Source: Bacteroidales bacterium UBA5219
Lineage (GTDB): Bacteria > Bacteroidota > Bacteroidia > Bacteroidales > ML635J-15
DNA length: 64,000 nucleotides
Direction: 5' to 3'
NCBI GenBank assembly: GCA_002412425.1
Contig: DHVB01000021.1
Location: 62,001-126,000, forward strand
A program made the position numbers and the translations under genes. The notes below the pieces were generated by a model. It ran no database searches. It was not told where the DNA came from and worked only from the letters and a program-made list of their open reading frames with translations. Of the stretch, positions 17,896 to 27,532 are shown in pieces. Every line of letters begins with the position of its first letter. The first letter of the stretch is position 1.

Positions 17896-18689
17896 TTTAA
17901 AATTAATAGGCTAAATGCCATAATTGCCATTCCAATTACAACTCCATAAGTTGGTATATGATGATTTCCATATTTTTGAGCACCCGGCAATAATTCATCA
18001 AAAGAAATAAAAACCATAATTCCTGCGGTTATTGCGAAACTAATTCCTAATACAACATCGTTTATAAAAGGCATTATAATTAAATAAGCTATAATTGCTC
18101 CAAGTGGCTCGGCTAAGCCCGATAAAAAAGAAAGCCGCATGGCTTTGGATTTAGAACCTGTAGCATAATATATAGGAACAGCCACAGCAATTCCTTCGGG
18201 TATATTGTGAATGGCAATAGCAAGTGCAACAGGAATTCCGGTTTCTATATTTGAATATGCTGCCATAAATGTTGCAATTCCTTCAGGAAAATTATGTACA
18301 GTAATTGCTATTGCAGTAATAACACCTAATCTGTGAAGTTTTGACTTATCAACTTCCTTATTCATGCTTTCTACAAAACGAACTTCATGTGGATTTTCTT
18401 TTTCTGGAACAAGTTTGTCGATTATTAAACTTATTGCTATTCCAACAAAAAAGGCGAGGACGGAATACCATGTTCCTGTTTTTGCATATTCATTTTCTAG
18501 GAGTTCAAATGCATTAGGAAGCATTTCTACAAAAGAAACATAAATCATTACTCCAGCCGAAAGTCCTAAACTAAACGAAAGCATTTTAGTGTTAGTTTTT
18601 TTTGCAAAAAACGAAATAAGTGAGCCTATACCAGTAGAAAGTCCAGCAATTAGAGTTAAAGAAAAAGCTATTAATACTGTTTTATCCAT
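17892..18689 (-). CDS. zupT: ZIP family metal transporter (ZupT-like)
   Basis: Inner-membrane uptake of zinc and perhaps iron or manganese. The 265-residue protein has about eight hydrophobic segments and the two metal-channel motifs HNFPEG (about 131) and HNIPEG (about 158). It matches the ZupT/GufA subgroup in length. The loop at about 90-120 is charged. It is convergent with GH3, ending inside its last codons. The start is 19 bases before the stop of no other gene; the upstream neighbour on this strand is the nuclease at 18709. Confidence 0.92.
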   Translation of the reverse strand: MDKTVLIAFSLTLIAGLSTGIGSLISFFAKKTNTKMLSFSLGLSAGVMIYVSFVEMLPNAFELLENEYAKTGTWYSVLAFFVGIAISLIIDKLVPEKENPHEVRFVESMNKEVDKSKLHRLGVITAIAITVHNFPEGIATFMAAYSNIETGIPVALAIAIHNIPEGIAVAVPIYYATGSKSKAMRLSFLSGLAEPLGAIIAYLIIMPFINDVVLGISFAITAGIMVFISFDELLPGAQKYGNHHIPTYGVVIGMAIMAFSLLILN

Positions 18690-18708
18690 AAATTATTTTA
18701 GAAACAAT

Positions 18709-19476
18709 TTATTTAGCAAATTGTTTCCAAAAATCGAAATCTGTATTCTTTTCAACTTTGTTTTGCATTGACCTTGGAAGTGTGTGCCAAAAGTTTAGCT
18801 TAGTAGTTTTCTCTAAATCTCGAATAGAAAGAGTATAGCTAAAAATATCTTTATCTGTAGCTTTCTCGTTAGGTATTAGAAAAGCTATTCCAGAAGTTAG
18901 AGTGTCGGAATGATATAATATTGTTTTATAAAAATATTTTGGAACACTAACTTTATTTTCGCCTATATTTTCTAAGTCATTTTCTAGCACAGGACCTGTA
19001 ACAACATAAATACAACCCAATTTCGAGCTTGTTGTTCTAACATAAGTTTCTAAATTTTTCCAAATTCCACGATTGAACGATGGCGCTTGTGGACTCATAT
19101 TGCTGAAGTAGAAAGTTTCTACCATTGCTATTGAGTCAAAACTCATGTCTGCAGCAGGCAATAAATGTCCTTTGTCATATCCTGAATTTTTGTAGTCATT
19201 GTCGTTAGCAGTTCCTGTTGCGACAAGAGGGTCTGTCATAAATTTGTCTGTACGTTTCGCATTGCTTTCTGTCATATAATCTTTAAGTATATAAGCTACC
19301 CATTTTGATTGTTCGTGTTTTTCGCTGTAAACAAAACTGTAGTGAGTATGACAAAGCTTAGTCTCACTTTTTTTTACAGAAGGTGTTAGAATAGTTGTAC
19401 AATCTTGCGAATAAGTATTAAAATAAATAAATAACGAAAGCAAAATTAGGACTGAAAATTTAATTATGCTCTTCAT
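18709..19476 (-). CDS. Secreted DNA/RNA non-specific endonuclease
   Basis: ββα-metal nuclease (NUC1/EndA type) that degrades DNA and RNA outside the cytoplasm. The 255-residue protein has a signal peptide (…FIYFNTYSQ). The active-site motif reads SGYDKGHLLPAADM (about residue 90-104), with the catalytic histidine; a lysine replaces the usual arginine of DRGH. The conserved downstream metal-site asparagine is in the 'FYFSNMSPQAPSFNRGIW' region. No T9SS C-terminal domain is present, so it is probably periplasmic. Likely role: nutrient scavenging or destruction of incoming DNA. Confidence 0.9.
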   Translation of the reverse strand: MKSIIKFSVLILLSLFIYFNTYSQDCTTILTPSVKKSETKLCHTHYSFVYSEKHEQSKWVAYILKDYMTESNAKRTDKFMTDPLVATGTANDNDYKNSGYDKGHLLPAADMSFDSIAMVETFYFSNMSPQAPSFNRGIWKNLETYVRTTSSKLGCIYVVTGPVLENDLENIGENKVSVPKYFYKTILYHSDTLTSGIAFLIPNEKATDKDIFSYTLSIRDLEKTTKLNFWHTLPRSMQNKVEKNTDFDFWKQFAK

Positions 19477-19488
19477 AGTATATTAAGT

Positions 19489-20139
19489 TTAAAAGTTTGT
19501 TTGTTGTTGATTTCTCATAGCACTACCCACAATATCTTCAAAGGCAACGAACAACATGCAAGAAGTTATAGGAAGAGTGAATAAAACACCAACGCCACAA
19601 GCTAAAATTCCTGCAAAATTTATTAAAAACAGAATAAGTAAAAATCCGAAAAATGACCACCAATTTTTTGTAATAATTTTTCTGCTTAATTCCATTGCAG
19701 TCCAGAAATCATAATTGAAAAATATAATAAACATATTTGCAAATGAGTATGACACAGCAAGATACATTCCTGGAACAATTAGTAAAATCAATCCAACGGC
19801 AATAAATATTGAACTTACAATATTTAAAAGTACTAAAGGTAGAAAAAAGTTAAATCCATTAAAAAAGTCGGCAAATTTTGGAGTGTTGCCTCTTATCACA
19901 TCGTTTGCTACAAGGAAGAATCCTGCTATTAAAGGAGCTTGAAGTAAACTTAAAACACTTCCCACATACATTAGTGGAGGAGCACTTGCAATAGCAGCAA
20001 CACCAAAAATAATTAAATAAAATCCAAAAAATCCGTTAGAGTACTTTTTAAAAAGCTCAAGACCTTCGTTTAGGTATTGTTCGGTTTTTACTTCATAACC
20101 ATTGTTAATTAAGTCATTAAAAGCTTGATTGTATTCCAT
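19489..20139 (-). CDS. Integral membrane protein of unknown function
   Basis: The 216-residue protein has about five hydrophobic stretches: near 38-60, 65-85, 100-125, 128-150 and 165-200, with IVPGMYLAVSYSFA in the middle. The pattern resembles DUF975-like or glycerophosphodiesterase-type membrane domains, in which 'L.IVPGIY…R' is common. No catalytic residues were recognised. It lies 12 bases upstream of the nuclease gene and 35 bases downstream of the UbiD gene, all on one strand. Function unknown. Confidence 0.75.
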   Translation of the reverse strand: MEYNQAFNDLINNGYEVKTEQYLNEGLELFKKYSNGFFGFYLIIFGVAAIASAPPLMYVGSVLSLLQAPLIAGFFLVANDVIRGNTPKFADFFNGFNFFLPLVLLNIVSSIFIAVGLILLIVPGMYLAVSYSFANMFIIFFNYDFWTAMELSRKIITKNWWSFFGFLLILFLINFAGILACGVGVLFTLPITSCMLFVAFEDIVGSAMRNQQQTNF

Positions 20140-20174
20140 AATTTTTAATTTTTTAAAATGTAAAAATAATATTT

Positions 20175-21917
20175 TTATTCATAAACTGCCGCATCTCCAC
20201 TAACTAAATCAATATATTTTAATGATGGCGATTCAACAAAATCCATATTTGTGTATTTACACCATATCTTATCAACTTTTTCTATAGTTTTTTTGTCAGC
20301 ACACACAGGGTTGGGCCATTTTCTTTGAAAATTATTTTCTTTTAAATTTTTTGAACTTGCATTTATTAAAATAAAATCATCTTCAATTTTAACATCATAG
20401 ATTGGGTCTATATTGTTTAGAATTAGCCAAAGAGCTGTGTGATTATCTTTTATAGCTTCTGGTTTATCAATAATTATATTTATTCCAGTAAGTTTTTTAG
20501 TTTTATCAAATTCAGAATTTTTAATGAGTTTTATTTCTCTATTTTCTAATTTTTCATTTTGAGGATTTGTAGCATCAATTAAAATTTTGCCGCCAAATGC
20601 GTATGTGTATGCCGAATGGTCTAAAACATCAGCAGGACCTTTGCTGAAAATTGTATTGTTTTTTAAATCATTTACTTTTAATAATGTTTCAAAAACTTGT
20701 TTATCGTCTTGAATATCAATATTTTCGTTAAAGCAAATAATTATTTTTGAAAACATCATTTGTCCTGCACCAAGCAAGGCATTCATAATTTTAATTGCTT
20801 GTCCTTTATAAGTTGCTTTTGCTTTTACCAACACTAAATTATGTGCTACTCCATAGTCTGGCAATCTAATGTCTAAAACTTCTGGAGCTATTGCAATTTG
20901 AATTGGTTTTAAAAATATTCTTTCTGTTGCTTTTGAGAGATAAAAATCTTCCATTGGTGGAATTCCTACAATTGTGGCTGGATAAATAGGTTTTTTTCTG
21001 TGAGTTATGCAAGTTACATGAAATTTTGGATAATAATCCGCAAGTGAATAAAAACCTGTGTGGTCGCCAAATGGTCCTTCAAGTGCAAGCTCTTCGTTAG
21101 GGTCTATATAGCCTTCAATTACAAAATCAGCATCTTCGGGAATGAAAATATCGTTGGTAATTGATTTTACTAATTTTACATTTTTGTTTTTTAAAAATCC
21201 TGCCAAAATAAATTCGTCTATATCTTGTGGAAGAGGAGCGCTAGCACAATAAGTTAAGATTGGGTCTCCGCCTAAAACAACTGAAACAGGCATTTTTTTA
21301 TTTAGTTTTTTATATTTTTCAAAATGTACAGCTCCGCCTTTATGCAAATGCCAATGCATTCCTGTTGTTTTATTATCAAAAACTTGCATTCTATACATTC
21401 CAATATTTCTGATTTTTGTTTCGGGGTCTTCACTTATAACTAAAGGCAAAGTAATAAATCTTCCACCGTCATGTTTCCAACATTTTAAAATTGGAAGTTT
21501 TGACAAATCTGGATTTTGCATAATTACATCTTGGCATTTTCCTTTTGACTTTAGTTTTTTAGGTATCCATTTTTTTAAATTTTTTAGTTCAGATAAAGCC
21601 GATAGTTTTTCAGAAAAAGTTTGTGGTGGATTTATTATATTATTAAAAAGCAAGTCAATTTTTTGAGAAGGTTCTTCCCAATTTTTAATTCCTAATATTG
21701 AAAACATTCTTTTTTCGGAGCCAAAATGATTTATTAATAATGGAAAATCTGTACCTGTATTTTCAAAAAATAAGGCTTTGCCTCCTTTTGGGAGCTTCAT
21801 CATTCTGTCTGCAAACTCTGTAATTTCAAGTTCGGGATTTACAAATTCATTTATTCTAATTAATTCGCCTTCTTTCTCGAATTTTGACACTAATATTTCT
21901 AAAGGACTCTTGTTCAT
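20175..21917 (-). CDS. UbiD family decarboxylase
   Basis: Prenylated-FMN-dependent (de)carboxylase. In Bacteroidota such enzymes are usually assigned to menaquinone synthesis. The 580-residue protein shows the family landmarks: GKALFFENTG near the N-terminus, 'MYRMQVFDNKTTGMHWHLHK', LEGPFGDHTGFYS with conserved glutamate and aspartate, and YPATIVGIPPMED. It is longer than E. coli UbiD (about 497), as many anaerobe homologues are. No UbiX flavin prenyltransferase gene is seen in the window. The exact substrate cannot be read from the sequence. Confidence 0.88.
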   Translation of the reverse strand: MNKSPLEILVSKFEKEGELIRINEFVNPELEITEFADRMMKLPKGGKALFFENTGTDFPLLINHFGSEKRMFSILGIKNWEEPSQKIDLLFNNIINPPQTFSEKLSALSELKNLKKWIPKKLKSKGKCQDVIMQNPDLSKLPILKCWKHDGGRFITLPLVISEDPETKIRNIGMYRMQVFDNKTTGMHWHLHKGGAVHFEKYKKLNKKMPVSVVLGGDPILTYCASAPLPQDIDEFILAGFLKNKNVKLVKSITNDIFIPEDADFVIEGYIDPNEELALEGPFGDHTGFYSLADYYPKFHVTCITHRKKPIYPATIVGIPPMEDFYLSKATERIFLKPIQIAIAPEVLDIRLPDYGVAHNLVLVKAKATYKGQAIKIMNALLGAGQMMFSKIIICFNENIDIQDDKQVFETLLKVNDLKNNTIFSKGPADVLDHSAYTYAFGGKILIDATNPQNEKLENREIKLIKNSEFDKTKKLTGINIIIDKPEAIKDNHTALWLILNNIDPIYDVKIEDDFILINASSKNLKENNFQRKWPNPVCADKKTIEKVDKIWCKYTNMDFVESPSLKYIDLVSGDAAVYE

Positions 21918-22022
21918 TTATTCTATTTAACAAAGACGCAATATAATAAAATTAAGAATAAATCATTTAAAAATGTAATATAATTTTTACCGGACAGTAA
22001 TGATTTTTTATTTAATTTTTAT

Positions 22023-22030
22023 TATTTTTG
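22023..22030 (+). promoter_or_regulatory. Possible -7 element (TATTTTTG) before the lipase-like gene
   Basis: TATTTTTG matches TAnnTTTG and lies 22 bases before the ATG at 22053. No correctly spaced TTTG is present upstream, so this is only a partial match. Confidence 0.35.
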
Positions 22031-22052
22031 GCGGAGAAAAAGTGAAAAATTT

Positions 22053-23813
22053 ATGAAAAATTATTTAATATTTATTTTAATTGTTTTGTGTGCTAGTCAA
22101 GGAATTTATTCGCAAAACAAACTTCCATATCCTGTAATTTTTGTTCATGGGCTTACAGGTAGTGAAAAAACATTTGCTACTAGTATGGAGTTTTTACGTG
22201 ATAGCTATCAACTTGGAGATATCAATGTGTTTGATGCTGTTTTAAATGCTGACAATGACCTATCAACTGCCTTGTTGGAAAATGATGTAAAATGGGAAAA
22301 CTTCGTTTTTAATGATAAAGTTATCTATCTCGGTCCAAGAAATTATACAGACAATAAAGATGATTATGTTCAAGAATGGACAGGGTCCAGCATTTTTGCA
22401 ATAAATTTCAAGGAAGAGAATATAAAAGGAGCCAGCGGATTTTTTTATAGTTATTTTGATCAAAGTAATCAATCTGCAATATATAAACAAGGTTATGCTC
22501 TAGGTAAAATGATACAAGAAGTTCTTGATTTTACAGGTGCTGACAAAGTTGTTTTAGTAGGTCATTCTATGGGTGGATTATGTATCAGAGAATATTTGCA
22601 AAGAACTGACGAAAATGGTGTTCATGTAAATTGGATTGACCCTACAGTTGCAGATGGACATAAAGTAGCAAGAGTAGCAACATTTGGCACTCCGCATTTA
22701 GGTTCTAATACATCTCCTGACCCAACAAAATCTGACATTCCTGATGTGCAAGGCAAATCTGAAGCAAATCGAGATTTAATTTGGGAATACGATTCCTATA
22801 CTTTTTGCAATACATATCCACAGGGAATTTATTTATTTGGAGGAAATGAGAATTGTATTGCAAGTGAAGGAGGGTTTTTCGGAAACTCAACTTTTTATAA
22901 TGTTGATGTAAATTGTAATGGAAGTGAAACTGATGACATAATTGGAATAAATGAAGGACCAGATAGCCAGTCATATAATCCAGAAATGCCTCTGCCACTG
23001 AATATCAAATATACATATATGACATCTATATGGCTTGGTTGGGATATAGGTTTAGTAGGTGATGGAGCAGTGGATATTAACAAGCAATGGCTCTACGACC
23101 AAGATAGAAATCCTGTACCTTTAGGAATTACAGATACATTACTTACCGATGTTATTCACACAAGCGAAGGTAGTGATTATTACACACTTATCCGTGGGCT
23201 TGACGAACCTAATCAGTTTTCGCTTGCTTATACTTTAGAACCTGATAATGAAATAATTGGTTTTGTTACTTTTCAACAAAATGGAGTAGAAATTGACGAA
23301 GACGTATTTAAACTTAAATCTGGCAATAATAATGCAATAGCCTTTGTTTTTAATGGAGAATCTTCAGGTGTAAACACAATACAATTTTATGATTTAAACG
23401 AAAATCTAATTCAGTCTAAAACAATTACTAATTTTATTGATACTACTATTATTAATATTCCTGCAAATGATGACGGTATTTATGTAAAGCTAATTGGAAC
23501 AGCTAGTTCAACAACTTGGGAAAATCCATATAAAATTCACTTTATACCTTATGTAACAACAGAAATGCCAAATTACAATAATGCTTCAGTAAGCATTTTT
23601 CCAAATCCTTCAAATGGGATATGCGAATTTAGCTTAATGAATATCTCAGATTGTTATATCAAAATATTTAACACTAATGGTGTTGAAGTTTTTCGCTCAG
23701 AAATAACAAACCAGAAAGAATTAGATTTAAGTTTTTTGTCTAATGGTATTTATACTATAAAATTTGATTTTGATTCAGGTAGTTTAATTCAAAAATTAGT
23801 GATTATACGTTGA
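22053..23813 (+). CDS. T9SS-secreted lipase-like alpha/beta hydrolase
   Basis: Likely surface or extracellular esterase/lipase. The 586-residue protein has a signal peptide (…VLCASQGIYSQ). The alpha/beta-hydrolase oxyanion region is YPVIFVHGLTGSEKTF and the nucleophile elbow is GHSMGG (Ser about 171), followed by ATFGTPHLGSNT as in PGAP1/triacylglycerol-lipase types. A candidate acid-histidine region is less clear. The last 80 residues form a type A T9SS sorting domain (VSIFPNPSNG … LSNGIYTIKF … KLVIIR). It should therefore be a client of the PorU/PorZ system encoded nearby. It is a single gene convergent with crcB, 15 bases apart. Confidence 0.87.
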   Translation: MKNYLIFILIVLCASQGIYSQNKLPYPVIFVHGLTGSEKTFATSMEFLRDSYQLGDINVFDAVLNADNDLSTALLENDVKWENFVFNDKVIYLGPRNYTDNKDDYVQEWTGSSIFAINFKEENIKGASGFFYSYFDQSNQSAIYKQGYALGKMIQEVLDFTGADKVVLVGHSMGGLCIREYLQRTDENGVHVNWIDPTVADGHKVARVATFGTPHLGSNTSPDPTKSDIPDVQGKSEANRDLIWEYDSYTFCNTYPQGIYLFGGNENCIASEGGFFGNSTFYNVDVNCNGSETDDIIGINEGPDSQSYNPEMPLPLNIKYTYMTSIWLGWDIGLVGDGAVDINKQWLYDQDRNPVPLGITDTLLTDVIHTSEGSDYYTLIRGLDEPNQFSLAYTLEPDNEIIGFVTFQQNGVEIDEDVFKLKSGNNNAIAFVFNGESSGVNTIQFYDLNENLIQSKTITNFIDTTIINIPANDDGIYVKLIGTASSTTWENPYKIHFIPYVTTEMPNYNNASVSIFPNPSNGICEFSLMNISDCYIKIFNTNGVEVFRSEITNQKELDLSFLSNGIYTIKFDFDSGSLIQKLVIIR

Positions 23814-23828
23814 GAAATTTTATCAGCT

Positions 23829-24206
23829 TTAAACTTTATTCGCAATTAGTAGTCCTAGAAAAGTAAATGTTAAGCAAACTATTACGCTTAGAGCAATGTA
23901 TAAAAAACTTGTTGTGTGATTTCCTGTTTGCAAAAGATTGAGAGTTTCGTTACTAAATGTTGAAAATGTGCTAAATCCACCACAAAAGCCTACAACCCAA
24001 AACATTTTAGCAGATGCTGAAATAATTTGTTTACTATCTGCTAAGCCAATTACAAAACCTACAATAAAACAGGCTAAAATATTTACTATAAATGTTCCGA
24101 GAGGGAAATTTGTTGAGTGTATTGAACTTATCCATTTTCCGAGTCCAAATCTTATAATTCCGCCTAGTCCGCTGCCTATAAAAATATAAATTGCATGTTT
24201 CAGCAT
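23829..24206 (-). CDS. crcB: Fluoride ion channel CrcB/Fluc
   Basis: Inner-membrane fluoride exporter that works as a dual-topology dimer. The 125-residue protein has four hydrophobic segments and the signature GFCGGFSTFSTFSNE (about 72-86), with the phenylalanine box and the Na-binding region. The N-terminal GSGLGGIIRFGLG is also typical. A single copy is seen here. No fluoride riboswitch was recognised upstream, because the gene follows asnB by only 9 bases. Confidence 0.95.
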   Translation of the reverse strand: MLKHAIYIFIGSGLGGIIRFGLGKWISSIHSTNFPLGTFIVNILACFIVGFVIGLADSKQIISASAKMFWVVGFCGGFSTFSTFSNETLNLLQTGNHTTSFLYIALSVIVCLTFTFLGLLIANKV

Positions 24207-24215
24207 GTTTGTAAT

Positions 24216-26078
24216 CTATTGGCTATACTTGTTTTTGATAAGAAATTTGTGTAAAATTATTAAGAGCCATAACCTATTGTAAAGGTAGTCTTTTCCTAAC
24301 TTGAATTCTGTAATAAGTTTTTGAACTTCGGAAAACTCAATAATATTAAATTCGTTTATAACACTTTCGTTTAAGTAATCTTTTATTAAAAATGCTAAAT
24401 CTGTGTTAAGCCATGTTTTTAGTGGCATTGCAAATCCAGATTTAGGTCTGTCGAAAAATTCTCTTGGAAGATAATCGTATAAAATTTCTTTTAATAAAAA
24501 CTTAGGAATATTTTTCGAGTTTTTTAATTTAGGATCTAAATTTAAAGCAAGTTCAACAATTCTGTGGTCTAGCAAAGGAACTCTCACTTCTAATCCATAA
24601 CGCATTGATGCTCTGTCTATTTTGACTAGCAAGTCATCTTTTAAGTAGTATTTTAAATCAAAAATTGCTTGAGCTTCTTCGGGTGTAAGTTTTCTTACAA
24701 AATTTGAATAATCTTGTTCTAAGCTGTTGTCAAAGATTAGGTCAGGGTTTAAAATTTTTCTAAGTTCTTTTTCGCTAAAAAAGTATTGTTCTTGTGAAAA
24801 AATATGCGATTTTAGAGTGTCTTTATTTTTATATTTAAAAAGGTACGAAGCTCTTTTGCTTCTGTTGCTTGGTGAAAGTTCTAAAATTGTAGCAAAAACA
24901 TTTCTAAAGTTTTTATATGGGAATTTGTTAAGTCTTTTTGCCCATGTATATGCTCCATATCCGTGGAAAAGCTCATCGCCACCATCTCCCGACAAAACAA
25001 CTCCAACCTTTTGTGTTGCGAATTTAGATATAAGCATTACTGGAATCGCTGAAGAGTCTGCAAAAGGCTCATCAAAAAAGTCAAGCATATCAAGTATGAT
25101 ACTTTTTACGTCATCTACAGAAACTATGTATTGATGATGATTTGTTCCTAAATAATCTGCAATTTGTTTTGCGTATTTCGATTCGTCGAATTTAGGCTCG
25201 TTAAAACCAAGAGAAAAAGTGTCTATTTTTTGTGAATGAGTTTTTGCAGCAATTGCAGTAACAAGACTAGAGTCTATTCCTCCACTCAAAAATGTTCCAA
25301 ATGGCACATCGCTAAGCAAAGTCATTGAAACAGATGATTTTATTAGTGAGTGAACTCTTTCTTTAGCTTCGTGAAAATCGGTTATTACATTTCGTCTAAT
25401 GTAGCCTTCAATATCCCAGTAGGATTCTAATCGAAAGCCGTTTTGTGAAACAATTCCAATTTGTCCACTAGGAAATTTTCTAATGTTAGTGTATATTGTA
25501 TTAGGTTCTGGAATATAGCCTAAATGTAAAAATTCGTAGATTGCAAAATTATTTAGTTGTCTTTCTTCGCGAATTTGTTTTACTTGTAATAAAGCTTTGA
25601 TTTCTGATCCAAAAGCAAAATTTTTACCGTCCCAGTAATAGTACAATGGTTTTATTCCCATTCTATCTCTAAATACATATAAAATTTTCTCTTGCTTGTC
25701 ATAAATTGCAATAGCAAACATTCCAATTAGCTTATTTATGAATGTGATTCCCCATTCTGCAAAAGCTTCGATAATAACTTCAGTATCTGTATTGGTTTTT
25801 AGTTCTATATTTAAGTCCTTAGCAATTTCTTTAAAATTATAAACTTCACCATTATAAACACAAATATATCTCATACGATGCGATTCCATTGGTTGGTTTG
25901 CATCATCGGAAAGGTCTAAAATACTAAGCCTTTGATTTCCTAGTCCAATAGAGTCGGTATAAAAGACACCTCTTGCGTTTGGTCCTCTGTGTGCCAAGCA
26001 AGATGTCATAAGTTCAAGTTCATCTTTACTTACAAAATTCGGATTATCTTTGGTGTAAAAACCTGTTATTCCACACAT
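24216..26078 (-). CDS. asnB: Asparagine synthase (glutamine-hydrolysing)
   Basis: Makes asparagine, or amidates a related acid, from aspartate, ATP and glutamine. The N-terminal nucleophile cysteine is Cys2 (MCGITGFYT), followed by the class II amidotransferase domain with LAHRGPNARG and GNQRLSILDLS. The synthetase domain has the pyrophosphate loop LSGGIDSSL (about 264) and SGDGGDELFHGYG. The 620-residue length fits AsnB. Members with this form also sit in surface-polysaccharide clusters, but no glycosyltransferase is nearby, so a metabolic role is preferred. Confidence 0.9.
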   Translation of the reverse strand: MCGITGFYTKDNPNFVSKDELELMTSCLAHRGPNARGVFYTDSIGLGNQRLSILDLSDDANQPMESHRMRYICVYNGEVYNFKEIAKDLNIELKTNTDTEVIIEAFAEWGITFINKLIGMFAIAIYDKQEKILYVFRDRMGIKPLYYYWDGKNFAFGSEIKALLQVKQIREERQLNNFAIYEFLHLGYIPEPNTIYTNIRKFPSGQIGIVSQNGFRLESYWDIEGYIRRNVITDFHEAKERVHSLIKSSVSMTLLSDVPFGTFLSGGIDSSLVTAIAAKTHSQKIDTFSLGFNEPKFDESKYAKQIADYLGTNHHQYIVSVDDVKSIILDMLDFFDEPFADSSAIPVMLISKFATQKVGVVLSGDGGDELFHGYGAYTWAKRLNKFPYKNFRNVFATILELSPSNRSKRASYLFKYKNKDTLKSHIFSQEQYFFSEKELRKILNPDLIFDNSLEQDYSNFVRKLTPEEAQAIFDLKYYLKDDLLVKIDRASMRYGLEVRVPLLDHRIVELALNLDPKLKNSKNIPKFLLKEILYDYLPREFFDRPKSGFAMPLKTWLNTDLAFLIKDYLNESVINEFNIIEFSEVQKLITEFKLGKDYLYNRLWLLIILHKFLIKNKYSQ

Positions 26079-26147
26079 CTATTTTCAAAAATTTTAAAAA
26101 TCAAAATTAATATAATTTTCATTACATTCCAGTTAATATTTATAAAA

Positions 26148-27530
26148 TTATATCATTTTGCGTGGGTCAACTATATTATCGAAGTCTTTTTCTGATATAC
26201 TACCAATTTCCATTGCTGATTCTTTTAGGCTTATTCCTTTTTTATGAGCGTTTTTTGCAATTTCCGCTGCTTTGTTGTATCCAATAGCTGTGTTGAGAGC
26301 AGTTACAGTCATTAAAGATTTCTTTAAATATTCTTCTGTTTGTTTGTCATTAATTTTAACTCCAGAAACGCAATTGTTTAAGAATGAGTCGCATGCTTCG
26401 GCTAAAATATTTGCAGATTCTAAAAAGTTCTTAATCATTACAGGTCTAAATACATTTAGTTCAAAATGCCCATTCATTGCAGAAGTTGTTATGCTTAAAT
26501 CATTTCCAATGATTTGTGCACAAACCATTGTTATTGCTTCAATTTGAGTTGGATTAACTTTCCCTGGCATAATTGAAGAACCTGGTTCGTTTTCTGGAAT
26601 AAGAATTTCGTTTAGACCACATCTTGGACCACTTGCCATCATTCTAAAATCGTTTGCAATTTTATTTATTGCAACTGCAATTTGTTTTAATGCTGAATGT
26701 GTTTCTAAAATAGAATCGTGTGCAGCTAAAGCTTCAAATTTATTGGGAGCAGTTTTAAATTCTATTTTAGAAAATTCAGTTAGATGTTTGCAAACTTTTT
26801 TATCGTAAGCTTTTGGTGCATTTAAACCTGTTCCTACTGCTGTTCCGCCTATTGCAAGCTCAGAAAGGTGGTCTAAACTTTTTTCTAAAGCATTAATGCC
26901 ATATTCTAATTGTGCAGCATATCCCGAAAATTCTTGTCCAAAACTTATTGGTGTCGCATCCATCATATGGGTTCTGCCTGTTTTAATTTTATTCGCAAAT
27001 TCCTTAGATAGTTTTACAAATTCTTTGTGCAATCTTTTTAGAGCAGGTAGGGTTTTGTTTACAATTACAGTTTTTGCAGCAATATTCATTGCCGAAGGAA
27101 AAGTGTCGTTTGATGATTGACTTTTGTTAACGTCATCGTTTGGGTGTAGTAATTTTTTTGAATCTGTTAAACTTCCTCCATTTAGAACATGAGCACGGTT
27201 TGCAATAACTTCGTTTAAGTTCATATTTGTTTGAGTGCCTGAACCAGTTTGAAAAACTACTAAAGGGAATTGGTCGTCAAGTTTTCCTTGACAAATTTCA
27301 TCACAAACATTAGCTATTGCTTTGGCTTTTTCTTCGCTTAAAACACCTTTGTTGTGGTTAGCTTTTGCACAAGATTTTTTTAAAATTGCCATAGCATAAA
27401 TTACTTCTAAAGGCATTTTACCACCAATTTTAAAGTTTTGAAACGAACGCTGTGTTTGTGCTCCCCAGTATTTGTCGGCAGGAACATCAACTATTCCCAT
27501 ACTGTCTTTTTCTTGTCTAAATTTTGTCAT
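26148..27530 (-). CDS. fumC: Class II fumarate hydratase
   Basis: Interconverts fumarate and malate in the citrate cycle or in reductive succinate formation. The 460-residue length fits FumC. Motifs: GAQTQRS near residue 24, 'QTGSGTQTNMNLNEVIAN', GRTHMMDATP, and the superfamily signature GSSIMPGKVNPTQ (about 317-329). It is cytoplasmic and needs no iron-sulfur cluster. The start is 2 bases after the stop of the alpha/beta hydrolase gene at 27533, suggesting co-transcription. Confidence 0.95.
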   Translation of the reverse strand: MTKFRQEKDSMGIVDVPADKYWGAQTQRSFQNFKIGGKMPLEVIYAMAILKKSCAKANHNKGVLSEEKAKAIANVCDEICQGKLDDQFPLVVFQTGSGTQTNMNLNEVIANRAHVLNGGSLTDSKKLLHPNDDVNKSQSSNDTFPSAMNIAAKTVIVNKTLPALKRLHKEFVKLSKEFANKIKTGRTHMMDATPISFGQEFSGYAAQLEYGINALEKSLDHLSELAIGGTAVGTGLNAPKAYDKKVCKHLTEFSKIEFKTAPNKFEALAAHDSILETHSALKQIAVAINKIANDFRMMASGPRCGLNEILIPENEPGSSIMPGKVNPTQIEAITMVCAQIIGNDLSITTSAMNGHFELNVFRPVMIKNFLESANILAEACDSFLNNCVSGVKINDKQTEEYLKKSLMTVTALNTAIGYNKAAEIAKNAHKKGISLKESAMEIGSISEKDFDNIVDPRKMI

Positions 27531-27532
27531 GA

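Noticed and set aside
23829..24215. Fluoride riboswitch before crcB
   Set aside because: Only 9 bases separate crcB from asnB, and no riboswitch fold was seen there. TPP and FMN riboswitches were also looked for before thiL and ribE and not seen.
24727..25134. 135-codon open frame on plus inside asnB
   Set aside because: It is antisense to a well-conserved enzyme, has no signal or domain, and reads as a shadow frame.
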